A DNA stretch of 64,000 nucleotides from HNR sp040400085 (lineage in GTDB: Bacteria > Actinomycetota > Actinomycetes > Actinomycetales > Microbacteriaceae), in contig JBBAQX010000017.1 in the NCBI GenBank assembly GCA_040400085.1, forward strand, positions 1 through 64,000, given 5' to 3'. The notes beneath the pieces are model-generated. The model searched no databases, was not told where the DNA came from, and worked only from the letters and a program-made list of their open reading frames with translations. Positions 24,084-32,239 of the stretch are shown here, piece after piece. Numbering within the stretch: position 1 is the stretch's first letter; each line of letters starts with the position of its first letter. The translations under genes were made by a program, and so were the position numbers.

Positions 24084-25085
24084 ATGATTTGGTTTGATAA
24101 CGTCTCCAAGAAATATCCCGGCACCGCGAAACCGGCTCTCTCAGACATAAATATCCGCGTAAAACGTGGGGAATTTGTGTTCTTGGTGGGGGCCTCCGGG
24201 TCGGGTAAATCCAGCTGCCTGCAGCTCATCCTGCGAGAGGAGAGAGTCACAAGCGGCACTATCAACGTGCTTGGGCAAGACCTGAGCTCAATCTCCAATC
24301 GCAAAGTTCCCTACTTCCGCCGAAACCTTGGCGTGGTCTTTCAAGACTTCCGGCTGTTGAACAACAAGACGGTTTACGACAACGTTGCGTTCAGTCTGCA
24401 GGTGATCGGAAAGTCGCGCGGGTTCATCCAGGAAGCCGTGACCGACACCCTTGAACTGGTCGGCTTGAGCAACAAGGCGAAGCGGATGCCTCACGAACTC
24501 TCGGGTGGTGAGCAGCAACGCGTTGCCATCGCACGCGCGATCGTCAATAAACCGGCGATCCTTCTTGCTGACGAGCCGACGGGTAACCTTGACCCCAACA
24601 CGAGCTCTGGCATCATGCAGCTTCTCCAACGGATTAACGCTGGCGGCACCACCGTTGTAATGGCAACTCACGAGGCTGGCTTTGTAAACGAGATGCAGCA
24701 GCGCGTCGTAGAGCTCTCCGAGGGGCAGCTGGTGCGCGATGAGCTCCAGGGCGGCTATGGGGTGACAGCAGCGCTCAAGGTCGTTGCCCATGCGGCTCCC
24801 GCAGCTCAGCCAACATCAACAGTTCATGCGGCTCCAGCGGCCCATGCGGCTCCGACAGCTAAAACGCCTTCTGCAGCCCAGTCAACCGCTTCAGCGCCAA
24901 TCTTGCCAGAGCCGACCGACCTGCCATCTGCCGGCGGGGTAACGGAGACAGAGCAGCCGCGCGCTAAAGAACAGGCCGGCGCAGATATGGGTGTGCTCGC
25001 AGACACGGCTGCCCTCGCCGAGCGGCTGAGGCTTGACGCCGATCCGGACGCAGATGGACAGCAGGATGTGGGGCCGGTTCGATGA
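24084..25085 (+). CDS. ftsE: Cell division ATP-binding protein FtsE, with C-terminal extension
   Basis: A 333-residue ABC ATPase. Walker A GASGSGKSS, the Q-loop in VVFQDFRLLNNKTVYDNV, the signature LSGGEQQRVAIARA, Walker B ILLADEPTGNLD and the switch histidine in VMATHE are all intact within the first 230 residues. With FtsX it forms the complex that regulates peptidoglycan hydrolases at the septum. FtsE is normally about 220-230 residues; the extra 100 are an Ala/Pro/His-rich low-complexity tail (HAAPAAHAAPTAKTP) ending acidic. TAGGCT nine bases upstream of the ATG may be its -10. The stop overlaps the ftsX start (ATGA). Confidence 0.95.
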   Translation: MIWFDNVSKKYPGTAKPALSDINIRVKRGEFVFLVGASGSGKSSCLQLILREERVTSGTINVLGQDLSSISNRKVPYFRRNLGVVFQDFRLLNNKTVYDNVAFSLQVIGKSRGFIQEAVTDTLELVGLSNKAKRMPHELSGGEQQRVAIARAIVNKPAILLADEPTGNLDPNTSSGIMQLLQRINAGGTTVVMATHEAGFVNEMQQRVVELSEGQLVRDELQGGYGVTAALKVVAHAAPAAQPTSTVHAAPAAHAAPTAKTPSAAQSTASAPILPEPTDLPSAGGVTETEQPRAKEQAGADMGVLADTAALAERLRLDADPDADGQQDVGPVR

Positions 25086-25996
25086 GATATGCACTCGTAC
25101 TTAAAGAGGTAGGTCAGGGCCTTCGCCGTAACCTGTCAATGGTGATCTCTGTCATCTTGGTGACATTTGTATCCCTCACGTTTGTTGGTTCTGCAATCGT
25201 CATGCAGATGCAAATCACTGAGATGAAAAGCTTCTGGTATGACAGGGCGCAGGTTGCCGTATATATGTGTACGGAAATCTACAGCTCTGAAACCTGTGAC
25301 GGAACGAACGCCAGCCCTGAGCAGGTGCAATCGGTCAAGGACATTCTTGACTCCGACGCACTGGAATCGTTCATCGACAGTTACGAATTCCTTGACCAGG
25401 AGGCAGCGTTTAAGGCTTTCTCCGAGGAATTCGAGGGTAACCCTATTGTGGATATCTCCTCTCCCTCGGATATGAACGAGACCTTCTGGATCAAGCTGAA
25501 GGATCCGTCGCAATCCGCGGTGATCAGCGAGACCCTGTCGAATGTCCCCGGAGTTCAGAGCGTTTCCGATCAGCGAAGCCTGCTCGATCGTATCTTCAAC
25601 GTGCTAAACGCAGCGAGTTATACTGCATTGTCAATCGCTGGATTGATGCTCATCGCGGCAGTCCTGCTGATCTCGACGACCATCCGCCTGTCGGCTTTCT
25701 CGCGGCGAAGGGAAATCGGAATCATGCGCCTGGTCGGTGCATCCAACCGATTTATCCAAACTCCGTTCATCGTTGAGGGAATCATCTCTGCCCTGATCGG
25801 TGCGATCCTGGCGAGCGTTGCGACCGTGAGCATCGTGAAATTTTTCGTGCGGGGTGTGCTGGTGCAGACGCTTCCCAACTTCTCATATATTACGACGGCC
25901 CAGTCGCTGATTATCCCGCCGATTCTCTTGGGGCTTGGAGTGTTGCTCGCTGGGTTGGCTGCTAAGGTCGCGATTACTCGTTACCTCAGGGTCTAG
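25082..25996 (+). CDS. ftsX: Cell division protein FtsX
   Basis: A 304-residue membrane subunit of FtsEX. One N-terminal helix (about 22-45) is followed by an extracytoplasmic domain with two cysteines (CTEIYSSETC) that could form a disulfide, then three C-terminal helices (about 180-300). The cytoplasmic RRREIGIMRLVGASN segment is the FtsE coupling helix. FtsX transmits ATP hydrolysis to cell-wall hydrolases, RipC-type NlpC/P60 proteins in actinobacteria. It is translationally coupled to ftsE. Confidence 0.95.
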   Translation: MRYALVLKEVGQGLRRNLSMVISVILVTFVSLTFVGSAIVMQMQITEMKSFWYDRAQVAVYMCTEIYSSETCDGTNASPEQVQSVKDILDSDALESFIDSYEFLDQEAAFKAFSEEFEGNPIVDISSPSDMNETFWIKLKDPSQSAVISETLSNVPGVQSVSDQRSLLDRIFNVLNAASYTALSIAGLMLIAAVLLISTTIRLSAFSRRREIGIMRLVGASNRFIQTPFIVEGIISALIGAILASVATVSIVKFFVRGVLVQTLPNFSYITTAQSLIIPPILLGLGVLLAGLAAKVAITRYLRV

Positions 25997-26016
25997 CCGT
26001 CACAGGCGAACGAATT

Positions 26017-26057
26017 GCTCTGCCCCCGGAACGTGACTGGCGTGCCGGGGGCAGAGC
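26017..26057 (+). terminator. Terminator between ftsX and smpB
   Basis: Thirteen-base perfect arms GCTCTGCCCCCGG / CCGGGGGCAGAGC around a 15-base loop. The U-tract is poor (TGTTAT), as is common in actinobacteria. Confidence 0.7.
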
Positions 26058-26135
26058 TGTTATCCTGGTAAGCTGCCCAGATGCCGGGTGACACCAGCTT
26101 TCACATGACAATTACCCACACCTCAGGAGAAAACG

Positions 26136-26612
26136 ATGCCAAAGGAACGCGGCGAGAAAGTCGTAGCGACCAACCGCAAGGCACGACACGACTATTTGGT
26201 TGAGGACACGTACGAGGCGGGTATGGTGCTCCGGGGAACCGAGGTTAAATCGTTGAGACAGGGACGGGCATCACTTGTCGACGGTTATGCCTTCATCGAG
26301 AACGGCGAGGTATGGCTGGATAATGTTCACATCCCCGAATATTTCAACGGCACCTGGACGAATCACGCGACGCGTCGCAAACGTAAGCTCCTTCTGCACA
26401 AACAGGAAATAACTAAGCTCTGGCATAAGACTCGCGAGGGCGGATACACCCTGATTCCGCTTAAGCTCTACTTCAACGACGGAAAAGCCAAGGTCGAGCT
26501 AGCCGTTGCAAAGGGTAAGAAAGAGTACGACAAGCGTCATGCCCTCAGGGAGCGCCAGGATAAGCGTGAGGCTCAGCGTGCGATATCCACCAGGAGCAAG
26601 CTGGGAGACTAA
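26136..26612 (+). CDS. smpB: SsrA-binding protein SmpB
   Basis: A 158-residue trans-translation cofactor. The family blocks are complete: NRKARHDY, EAGMVLRGTEVKSLR, SLVDGYAFIENGEVWL, NHATRRKRKLLLH, and the flexible basic C-terminal tail (YDKRHALRERQDKREAQRA) that enters the empty mRNA channel. It binds the tRNA-like end of tmRNA, which is encoded 3 kb downstream on the other strand (ssrA). AGGAGAAAACG precedes the ATG. Confidence 0.98.
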   Translation: MPKERGEKVVATNRKARHDYLVEDTYEAGMVLRGTEVKSLRQGRASLVDGYAFIENGEVWLDNVHIPEYFNGTWTNHATRRKRKLLLHKQEITKLWHKTREGGYTLIPLKLYFNDGKAKVELAVAKGKKEYDKRHALRERQDKREAQRAISTRSKLGD

Positions 26613-26639
26613 CCTCGGCCAGTATCGTAGTCCTGCGGG

Positions 26640-26894
26640 CTACTTTCCGTGCTTACGGGCCCGGTTTCGTGAGAACACCATGCCGACGGCTGTCCCAATG
26701 AGGAAAATTACCAGGAGCAGAACCCACATCGGCATGCTCATGGTGGCCCAGAGCAATGTGACGTTGACAGAGGTAACAACTGCTATGTTCTGGATCAAGA
26801 TGACCGTGAATAGAAGAGTTATTACGACACCTAGCCAGCGCTGTGCAAGCCAGCTGAGGAACCCGTTGGTGTGAGGGGCGGTTGCGACGCTCAT
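26640..26894 (-). CDS. LapA-like (DUF1049) small membrane protein
   Basis: An 84-residue protein with two hydrophobic segments (about 20-45 and 53-75) and a basic C-terminus (SRNRARKHGK), matching small LapA/DUF1049-domain membrane proteins whose actinobacterial role is unknown. The frame opens at 26918, but AGGAGG lies just before the ATG at 26894, which is chosen. It converges with smpB and has its own promoter region with a 16-bp palindrome. Confidence 0.75.
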   Translation of the reverse strand: MSVATAPHTNGFLSWLAQRWLGVVITLLFTVILIQNIAVVTSVNVTLLWATMSMPMWVLLLVIFLIGTAVGMVFSRNRARKHGK

Positions 26895-26912
26895 GATATC
26901 CTCCTCGATGTG

Positions 26913-26928
26913 AGCCAAAACTTTGGCT
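26913..26928. promoter_or_regulatory. 16-bp palindrome upstream of the LapA-like gene
   Basis: AGCCAAA-AC-TTTGGCT, 19 bases before the ATG at 26894 and downstream of the likely -10 (TACGAT or TAAGCC in the minus direction). It could be an operator for a dimeric repressor. Confidence 0.4.
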
Positions 26929-27016
26929 TATGCCCTCATCGTAGTCCTGCGTAAGACGGAATAAAACTAAATTTTTTTGCTAGCCTCGTGCACTATCTTT
27001 ACTAGGATCTGATCTT

Positions 27017-27901
27017 ATGACCGGAAATATTGCTGTTGTCGGAGATGCCCTGATCGACGAACTCCGCGAGCCTCATCGATCGACGGATGCCGTGGGCGGC
27101 GCGGCCCTGAACGTTGCGGTTGGGCTATCCCGGTTGGGGATTGCCCCTACCCTTGTTGCGATGCTCGGCGACGATCCCGACGGCTCGTCGATTCGACGGT
27201 ACCTGGAGGAGCACGGCGTGCGACTAGCGGCCACCCCGTCGCCGCTGGGAACCTCTCGTGCGGTTTCTGTGCGGGTGGCGGGCGAGCCGAGTTACGAGTT
27301 TAATGAGGCCGCGCACAACCGGAGGATAGATTTTTCGTCGGAGGTCAGGGCGGCCCTCGGAGGCGCGGACCTGGTTGGCGTTAGCTGTTTTCCTCTTGAC
27401 GACGATGAACAGGTCGAGGGGCTAGAAAGATGCCTCGCCGGTTCAGCAGCGCTTCTTGCGATCGACCCAAACCCGCGCGCTGGGATGATGCGGGACACCC
27501 GGCGGTTTGTGAGCAATATGGAGCGGCTGGCGTCTCAGGCCTCCCTTGTTAAGATCGGAGACGACGATGCCGAGCTACTTTACGGGCGGGGTCTTGCCTG
27601 GGCGATGGATCGGATGCTCGAATTGGGTGCCCGGGTTGTGCTCGGCACGGCCGGGGCCGAGGGCGCTATCGTTATGACGCACGATGGGGTGCGGGTCGAG
27701 CATCCGATTATTGAGCTTGCCGGACCGGTGATAGACACCATGGGGGCCGGTGATGCGACCTTTGCTGTGGTGCTCGCCGAGATGTCTCGCCACCGGCCAC
27801 GGGGCGAGGGAGATTGGACGGCCGTGCTGCGCAGGGCGATGGGTATTGCGGCGGCAACCGTACGCGAAAACGGGGCCCTCCTCAGAGAGCCCCGTTCGTA
27901 A
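27017..27901 (+). CDS. PfkB-family carbohydrate kinase
   Basis: A 294-residue ribokinase/fructokinase-type kinase. It begins with the GDALIDEL strand, has GGAALNVAVGLSRLG for substrate binding and the C-terminal signature DTMGAGDATFAVVL with the catalytic aspartate. The sugar cannot be assigned; fructose is the most common guess in this branch. No transporter or sugar gene is adjacent. TAGGATCT upstream may act as ribosome site or as a -10 with an 8-base gap. Confidence 0.88.
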   Translation: MTGNIAVVGDALIDELREPHRSTDAVGGAALNVAVGLSRLGIAPTLVAMLGDDPDGSSIRRYLEEHGVRLAATPSPLGTSRAVSVRVAGEPSYEFNEAAHNRRIDFSSEVRAALGGADLVGVSCFPLDDDEQVEGLERCLAGSAALLAIDPNPRAGMMRDTRRFVSNMERLASQASLVKIGDDDAELLYGRGLAWAMDRMLELGARVVLGTAGAEGAIVMTHDGVRVEHPIIELAGPVIDTMGAGDATFAVVLAEMSRHRPRGEGDWTAVLRRAMGIAAATVRENGALLREPRS

Positions 27902-27933
27902 CGATAAGCGTGTGATGCCGCCGATAGTAACAG

Positions 27934-28284
27934 TTACCAGGCGACGGCGAGAATGATGTTGAGGATCGTAAGGCCACCAATCGCGCCGACGATGCCGGAA
28001 GAGACCACGTCCTTCTTCCGGTTGAGGATGACGAGAAGGGTGATGACGATCAAGACGGCAAGCTTGACGCCGATCTTGGCGTAGTTAAGCGTGCCATCGC
28101 CCATCTCCGCAACGCCGACGAGAAGAACACCGGTCACCAGCATGGTCAGGGCGCCGTGGAACATGGCGGGGCTGACAAGCGCTGTTCCCGGCTTCAGCTG
28201 CTTCATCTGCGTGAGGAATCCCCCGAGGAGTGAACCGATGCCGATGAAATGCAGAATGACAAGAATGATGCGCAGGATATCCAT
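27934..28284 (-). CDS. Four-helix integral membrane protein, unassigned
   Basis: A 116-residue protein consisting almost entirely of four hydrophobic helices with short loops (ILHFIGIGSLLGGFL; MFHGALTMLVTGVLLVG; KIGVKLAVLIVITLLVIL; GAIGGLTILNIILAVAW). Similar unnamed proteins are common in Microbacteriaceae. The ATG at 28284 is preferred over the frame start at 28302 because TACGCT ends seven bases upstream and GAGAGG lies in between. No function can be given. Confidence 0.75.
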   Translation of the reverse strand: MDILRIILVILHFIGIGSLLGGFLTQMKQLKPGTALVSPAMFHGALTMLVTGVLLVGVAEMGDGTLNYAKIGVKLAVLIVITLLVILNRKKDVVSSGIVGAIGGLTILNIILAVAW

Positions 28285-28291
28285 ACCTCTC

Positions 28292-28297
28292 AGCGTA
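28292..28297 (-). promoter_or_regulatory. -10 hexamer TACGCT for the membrane-protein gene
   Basis: Seven bases before the ATG at 28284 on the minus strand. GAGAGG in the gap could alternatively be a ribosome site for a longer transcript. Confidence 0.35.
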
Positions 28298-28371
28298 CGC
28301 ATTTCTGTCGGTGCTCGCTACTTAGGCGAGCCTGCAAGTCGCGACACTAGTGTGGTGGGCACCGGGGTAAT

Positions 28372-28390
28372 TTACTTGAACGTTCAGTAA
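28372..28390. promoter_or_regulatory. Operator-like palindrome upstream of the ankyrin lipoprotein gene
   Basis: TTACTTGAACGTTCAGTAA is a 10-bp perfect palindrome (TGAACGTTCA, 28377-28386) extended by TTAC/GTAA with one unpaired base. This shape is typical of TetR-family operators. It lies 90 bases before the downstream start. Confidence 0.45.
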
Positions 28391-28479
28391 TCTCAGAGAA
28401 TGCTCTGCCTACAATGAATGTCGATGACGGTGCCCGCGATCGTGTGCCGAAAATAGAGTCTTTCAAGAGGATAGAGAAA

Positions 28480-29412
28480 ATGAACCCGCGAAAAAGCATC
28501 CAGAAAATTGCAGCCACCCGTGCCGCATGCGCCTTTGTGCTCGGGGGAACCCTTGCTCTTGTCGGGTGCTCAGTTCCTGGCCCCCTTGAGGCGCCTTCGG
28601 TTACTTCGTCACCCTCAAGCAATTCGACGCCGTCAGCCGAAACGGCGTCTCCTGCGGAGCCATCCGCCCCGCCGGCACCGCAAGTTCGAGCTGACCTTGT
28701 CGGTCTGTCGCAGGCGGAGCTTGACGCGCGCATCATCGCGGCAGCCTGGGCGAACAATGTTCCCGAAGCCGAACAGCTCATCCTCGCCGGCGCGGATGTA
28801 AACGCCAAGGACGAAACCGTTCAAAGCGCATACCTGATATCGACGAGCGAGGGATACCTTGAACTGCTTAATCTCACGCTCGCCCACGGCGCCGATGTTG
28901 CTAGTCTCGACTCCTTCAACGGCACCGGTTTGATTCGAGCGGGGGAGAGGGGCCACGCTGATATCGTTGGGCGTCTTGTGCAAGCCGGAATTTCCCTCGA
29001 TCACGTTAATAATCCGGGGTGGGTAGCGCTGCACGAGGCTCTGCTTTTCGCCAAACCAGCGCAGGTCGAAGACTACAAGGATACCGTGCGCGTGCTCGTC
29101 GCGGCAGGGGCGAACCTCCAGATTCCCACGGTTGGAACGGGGGAGACCCCCGTTCAGATCGCGCAGCGGCAGGGGTTGCAACCGCAGCGAAATTTGATGA
29201 ATGCTGCCATAACATCCCCCATCGATCCCGCCCAGGCGCAAGCGGAGCTCTTCCGTGCCGCTACCATCGGGGATCCTGACCGGGTCGCGCTGGCCATTCG
29301 GGCCGGTGCCTCGATCGCGCAAACGGATGCTCAGGGTAGCACTCCGAGGAGTCTTGCGGCGGCCGGTGACCATAACGTCACGCTGCGGCTGCTCAGCAAT
29401 CTCGGTGGTTAG
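28480..29412 (+). CDS. Ankyrin-repeat lipoprotein
   Basis: A 310-residue secreted lipoprotein. The signal peptide ends in a LVGC lipobox (cysteine about residue 30), followed by a Pro/Ser/Thr/Ala-rich spacer (to about 70) and about five ankyrin repeats (AEQLILAGADVNAKD, LLNLTLAHGADVAS, ADIVGRLVQAGISLD, TVRVLVAAGANLQ, VALAIRAGASIAQTD). It should be tethered to the outer face of the membrane as a protein-binding scaffold; the partner is unknown. ATG at 28480 follows AAGAGGATAGAGA and is preferred over the frame start at 28414. An operator-like palindrome is upstream. Confidence 0.85.
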   Translation: MNPRKSIQKIAATRAACAFVLGGTLALVGCSVPGPLEAPSVTSSPSSNSTPSAETASPAEPSAPPAPQVRADLVGLSQAELDARIIAAAWANNVPEAEQLILAGADVNAKDETVQSAYLISTSEGYLELLNLTLAHGADVASLDSFNGTGLIRAGERGHADIVGRLVQAGISLDHVNNPGWVALHEALLFAKPAQVEDYKDTVRVLVAAGANLQIPTVGTGETPVQIAQRQGLQPQRNLMNAAITSPIDPAQAQAELFRAATIGDPDRVALAIRAGASIAQTDAQGSTPRSLAAAGDHNVTLRLLSNLGG

Positions 29413-29487
29413 AAGCGTGTGATGCGCCCCGCTCGTCCCGAATTCTGGTCGGGTAAACGAGCGGGGCGGCTCTCAAGAGCAACCCAG

Positions 29488-29855
29488 TGGAGCTGCCGGG
29501 AATTGAACCCGGGTCCGCTGCTGTGATTCTGTGCCTTCTACGGGTGTATCTTGTGAAGGCGTTCTACTCGGCCCCAACCTTTGTCGCAAGCACCTAGGTT
29601 GACGGGCCCAGCCTCAGTGAAAGTCCCGGCAAGTCCTGAGACTCGGCTTACCAGCAAGCTTCCTAATCGACGCCAGAGCACGGGGCGGAAGCAAACCCGG
29701 TCTGACGGACTTTCTACTCTGGCTTAAGCAGCGAGAGCGAAGTCGGTGCGCTTTTGTTCGGCACCTATAGTTTGCACAGATCGTTAACGAGATAACTGTG
29801 CGTCCTCGACCCGCTTCTCACAGTTTCGCAGGCAACGTCGAAACCGATCAGCCCC
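29488..29855 (-). ncRNA. ssrA: Transfer-messenger RNA
   Basis: A single-piece tmRNA of about 368 nt on the minus strand. The 5' end is GGGGCTGATCGGTTTCGACG and the 3' end is the T-arm GGTTCAATTCCC followed by CAGCTCC and a discriminator A; GGGGCTG pairs with CAGCTCC to make the acceptor stem. The CCA is not encoded. The tag frame at 29724-29762 begins with resume codon GCC and encodes AEQKRTDFALAA followed by TAA; the ALAA end is the ClpXP-type degron. It works with SmpB (26136-26612) to rescue stalled ribosomes. Confidence 0.95.
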
Positions 29856-30074
29856 TTGTGTGGACGCCTTGTGTGGCACCCGGATTGTGGGTCATTCATC
29901 ACACGCTCTTGAGTTATTAAACATCTTGCACCCATCGACCGGAGTCTTTCGAGTGCAGCTATCGATAATACCTCGGAACTTACCCAAGATCAAGCAAAAT
30001 GCCAGATTTGTAGCATTCGACCTCCGAATTAGGATGCAAAATATTTGGGGTGGTCGTAGTTGCCCAAGCGGTTC

Positions 30075-30080
30075 TATGCT
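30075..30080 (+). promoter_or_regulatory. -10 hexamer TATGCT for a leaderless SDR transcript
   Basis: Six bases before the ATG at 30087, with no ribosome-site purine tract. Confidence 0.45.
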
Positions 30081-30086
30081 TAGAGC

Positions 30087-31652
30087 ATGAGTCATCCACG
30101 TAGGCGAAACAAACCGGGTGAATCTGCCCGTCCCGAGAACGCAAAACGCGTGCTCGTTACCGGCGCGACCGGATACATTGGGGGTCGGCTTGTTCCTATC
30201 CTCCTCGAGAGCGGCTACGCGGTCCGTGTGCTTGCTCGCAACCCCGACAAACTCCGCGACGTTCCCTGGCTTGACCGTGTTGAACTCGTCGTGGGAGATC
30301 TGCTGTACGCGGAGACCCTCGCGGAAGCGTGCGAGGATATCGACGCGATTTATTACCTCGTACACTCCATGGGCACGACCGGGCATACCCGCGATTTTGA
30401 TTCGCTTGAGCGGGCTGCCGTGCGCAACCTGATCGGGGCGGCGGAACGGGCATCCGTGAATCGATTGATCTACCTGGGCGGGCTTCACCCGGAGGGCGGA
30501 AAACTGTCGCGGCACCTTGCATCGAGAACAGACGTGGGGGATGCCCTGCTCGCCTCCCGTATCCCCGCCCTGGTCTATCAGGCCGGGGTCGTGATCGGGT
30601 CGGGTTCGGCGTCGTTCGAAATGATCCGTCATCTCACCGAGGTGCTGCCGTGGATGCCAGCGCCCAAATGGGTGAACAACAAGATTCAACCGATCGCGGT
30701 TCGCGACGTGCTTTATTATCTCGTAGGGGCGTTAGAGGTCCCCGGCGAGGTGAACCGGGCGGTGGATATCGGCGGCCCCGACGTTCTGACCTACGGTCAA
30801 ATGATGAACGGATACGCGGCGGAGGCCGGTCTCCCTCGTCGGCGAATCACCGCGTTGCCGGTACTGACGCCGAGGCTCGCATCCCACTGGGTTAATCTGG
30901 TGACGCCAATTCCCCGCAGTTTGGCTATGCCGCTTGTCGAATCTCTGCAAAACGATTGCGTGATGAGTAACCACGATATTGACTCCCTTGTGCCGCCGCC
31001 GGCGGAGGGCCTCACCGGTTATCGTCGTGCCGTGCGGCTTGCCCTCGACAAGCTGCGCAACGGAACGGTGGAGACCAGCTGGCAGGACTCTTCTGTGCGT
31101 GACGCCCCGAGCGATCCGATCCCGAGCGATCCGGAGTGGGCCGGGTATCGCGTCTACACGGATAGTCGCGAACGATTGACCTCAGCCGGTCGAGAGGACC
31201 TCTGGGCAATCATCGAGGGAATCGGCGGTAAGCGGGGCTGGTATTCAATGTCCCTTGCCTGGACGCTCCGCGGCGTAATGGACAAGGCCGTCGGCGGAGT
31301 CGGTCTCCGTCGCGGGCGCAGGAATCCCGACACTCTCAATATGGGGGATGCTCTGGATTTTTGGCGTGTAGAGCAGGTCGATCACGGCAAATTATTGCGG
31401 TTACGAGCCGAGATGAAGGTTCCGGGAACTGCCTGGCTCGAGATGAGTGTGGTGTCGGTCGGCGGAGCGATGAAGTATGTGCAGAGGGCCGTGTTCTTTC
31501 CTCGTGGGTTGTGGGGTCGGCTGTATTGGTATTCGGTTCTTCCGTTTCACGGCATCATATTTTCCAGTATGGTAAAGCGGATCACGCACGCCGCTGAGGT
31601 TCGTTCCGAGTTTCGTACTGAGTTTCGTTCCGAGTTTCGTGCCGGGAGCTAA
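30087..31652 (+). CDS. NAD(P)-binding SDR protein with C-terminal DUF2867 domain
   Basis: A 521-residue two-domain protein. Residues about 20-320 form an atypical extended SDR Rossmann domain with VLVTGATGYIGGRLV and a YLVHSMG segment. Residues about 350-500 match DUF2867, a domain of the START/polyketide-cyclase kind found fused to such SDRs. The reaction is unknown, and quinone or lipid-related substrates are often suggested for the family. The C-terminus is a short tandem repeat of (R/T)(S/T)EFR units encoded by repeated GTTTCGT-type DNA. The MarR gene follows 77 bases later. Confidence 0.82.
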   Translation: MSHPRRRNKPGESARPENAKRVLVTGATGYIGGRLVPILLESGYAVRVLARNPDKLRDVPWLDRVELVVGDLLYAETLAEACEDIDAIYYLVHSMGTTGHTRDFDSLERAAVRNLIGAAERASVNRLIYLGGLHPEGGKLSRHLASRTDVGDALLASRIPALVYQAGVVIGSGSASFEMIRHLTEVLPWMPAPKWVNNKIQPIAVRDVLYYLVGALEVPGEVNRAVDIGGPDVLTYGQMMNGYAAEAGLPRRRITALPVLTPRLASHWVNLVTPIPRSLAMPLVESLQNDCVMSNHDIDSLVPPPAEGLTGYRRAVRLALDKLRNGTVETSWQDSSVRDAPSDPIPSDPEWAGYRVYTDSRERLTSAGREDLWAIIEGIGGKRGWYSMSLAWTLRGVMDKAVGGVGLRRGRRNPDTLNMGDALDFWRVEQVDHGKLLRLRAEMKVPGTAWLEMSVVSVGGAMKYVQRAVFFPRGLWGRLYWYSVLPFHGIIFSSMVKRITHAAEVRSEFRTEFRSEFRAGS

Positions 31653-31716
31653 GCGAGCGGCTGTGCTGATTTTTCACTGAATACCCCGGACAATTCGACG
31701 CGGCAAGTAAGTGGCG

Positions 31717-31722
31717 TAACAT
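31717..31722 (+). promoter_or_regulatory. -10 hexamer TAACAT for a leaderless MarR transcript
   Basis: Seven bases before the ATG at 31730; no ribosome site other than a weak GGCGG. Confidence 0.45.
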
Positions 31723-31729
31723 TGGCGGT

Positions 31730-32224
31730 ATGAGTGATCCAAAATGGCTAAATCCAAGCGAACGTGATCTGTGGCTTAAGCTCAACGCTCTGGCGACGCT
31801 TATGCCGAATGCGGTCGAGGCCCAGCTCAAGCGGGACGCGGGAGTGAACCTCTTCGAGTACCACGTGCTTGCAATGCTGTCGGAAGCTCCCGGACATACA
31901 CTGCTGATGAGCAATCTCGCGTTCAGGACCAACTCGTCATTGTCTCGGCTCTCTCACGTTGTTGCGCGCCTGGAAAAACTTGGCTGGATAACTCGTTCAG
32001 CATGTGCGACCGATGGTCGGGCTACTAATGCCGAGCTCACGGCGGAGGGCTTTGCCAAGATTGAGCAGGCTGCCCCCGGTCATGTCGAATCAGTGCGGCG
32101 GATAGTCTTTGACGCGCTTACGGAAGCTCAGGTGGCTCAGCTGAGCGAGCTTCTTACTCCGGTGCTCGCATCGATCGATCCGGACAGGCGGGCGGAGATC
32201 CATCGGATCGCCGACGCGCGATAA
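31730..32224 (+). CDS. MarR-family transcriptional regulator
   Basis: A 164-residue winged-helix MarR protein. The helix-turn-helix and wing are seen as HTLLMSNLAFRTNSSLSRLSHVVARLEKLGWITRS then CATDGRATNAELTAEG (about residues 60-112). Such dimers usually repress an adjacent gene in response to phenolic compounds. Adjacent candidates are the SDR/DUF2867 gene upstream or the phosphatase converging from the right; no clear palindrome was found, so the target stays open. Confidence 0.88.
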   Translation: MSDPKWLNPSERDLWLKLNALATLMPNAVEAQLKRDAGVNLFEYHVLAMLSEAPGHTLLMSNLAFRTNSSLSRLSHVVARLEKLGWITRSACATDGRATNAELTAEGFAKIEQAAPGHVESVRRIVFDALTEAQVAQLSELLTPVLASIDPDRRAEIHRIADAR

Positions 32225-32239
32225 GCGCGGTTATCGCGG

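Noticed and set aside
30600..31652. C-terminal EFR repeat of the SDR protein as a functional binding domain
   Set aside because: Only three short units, probably slippage of a GTTTCGT-type DNA repeat; too little for a domain claim.
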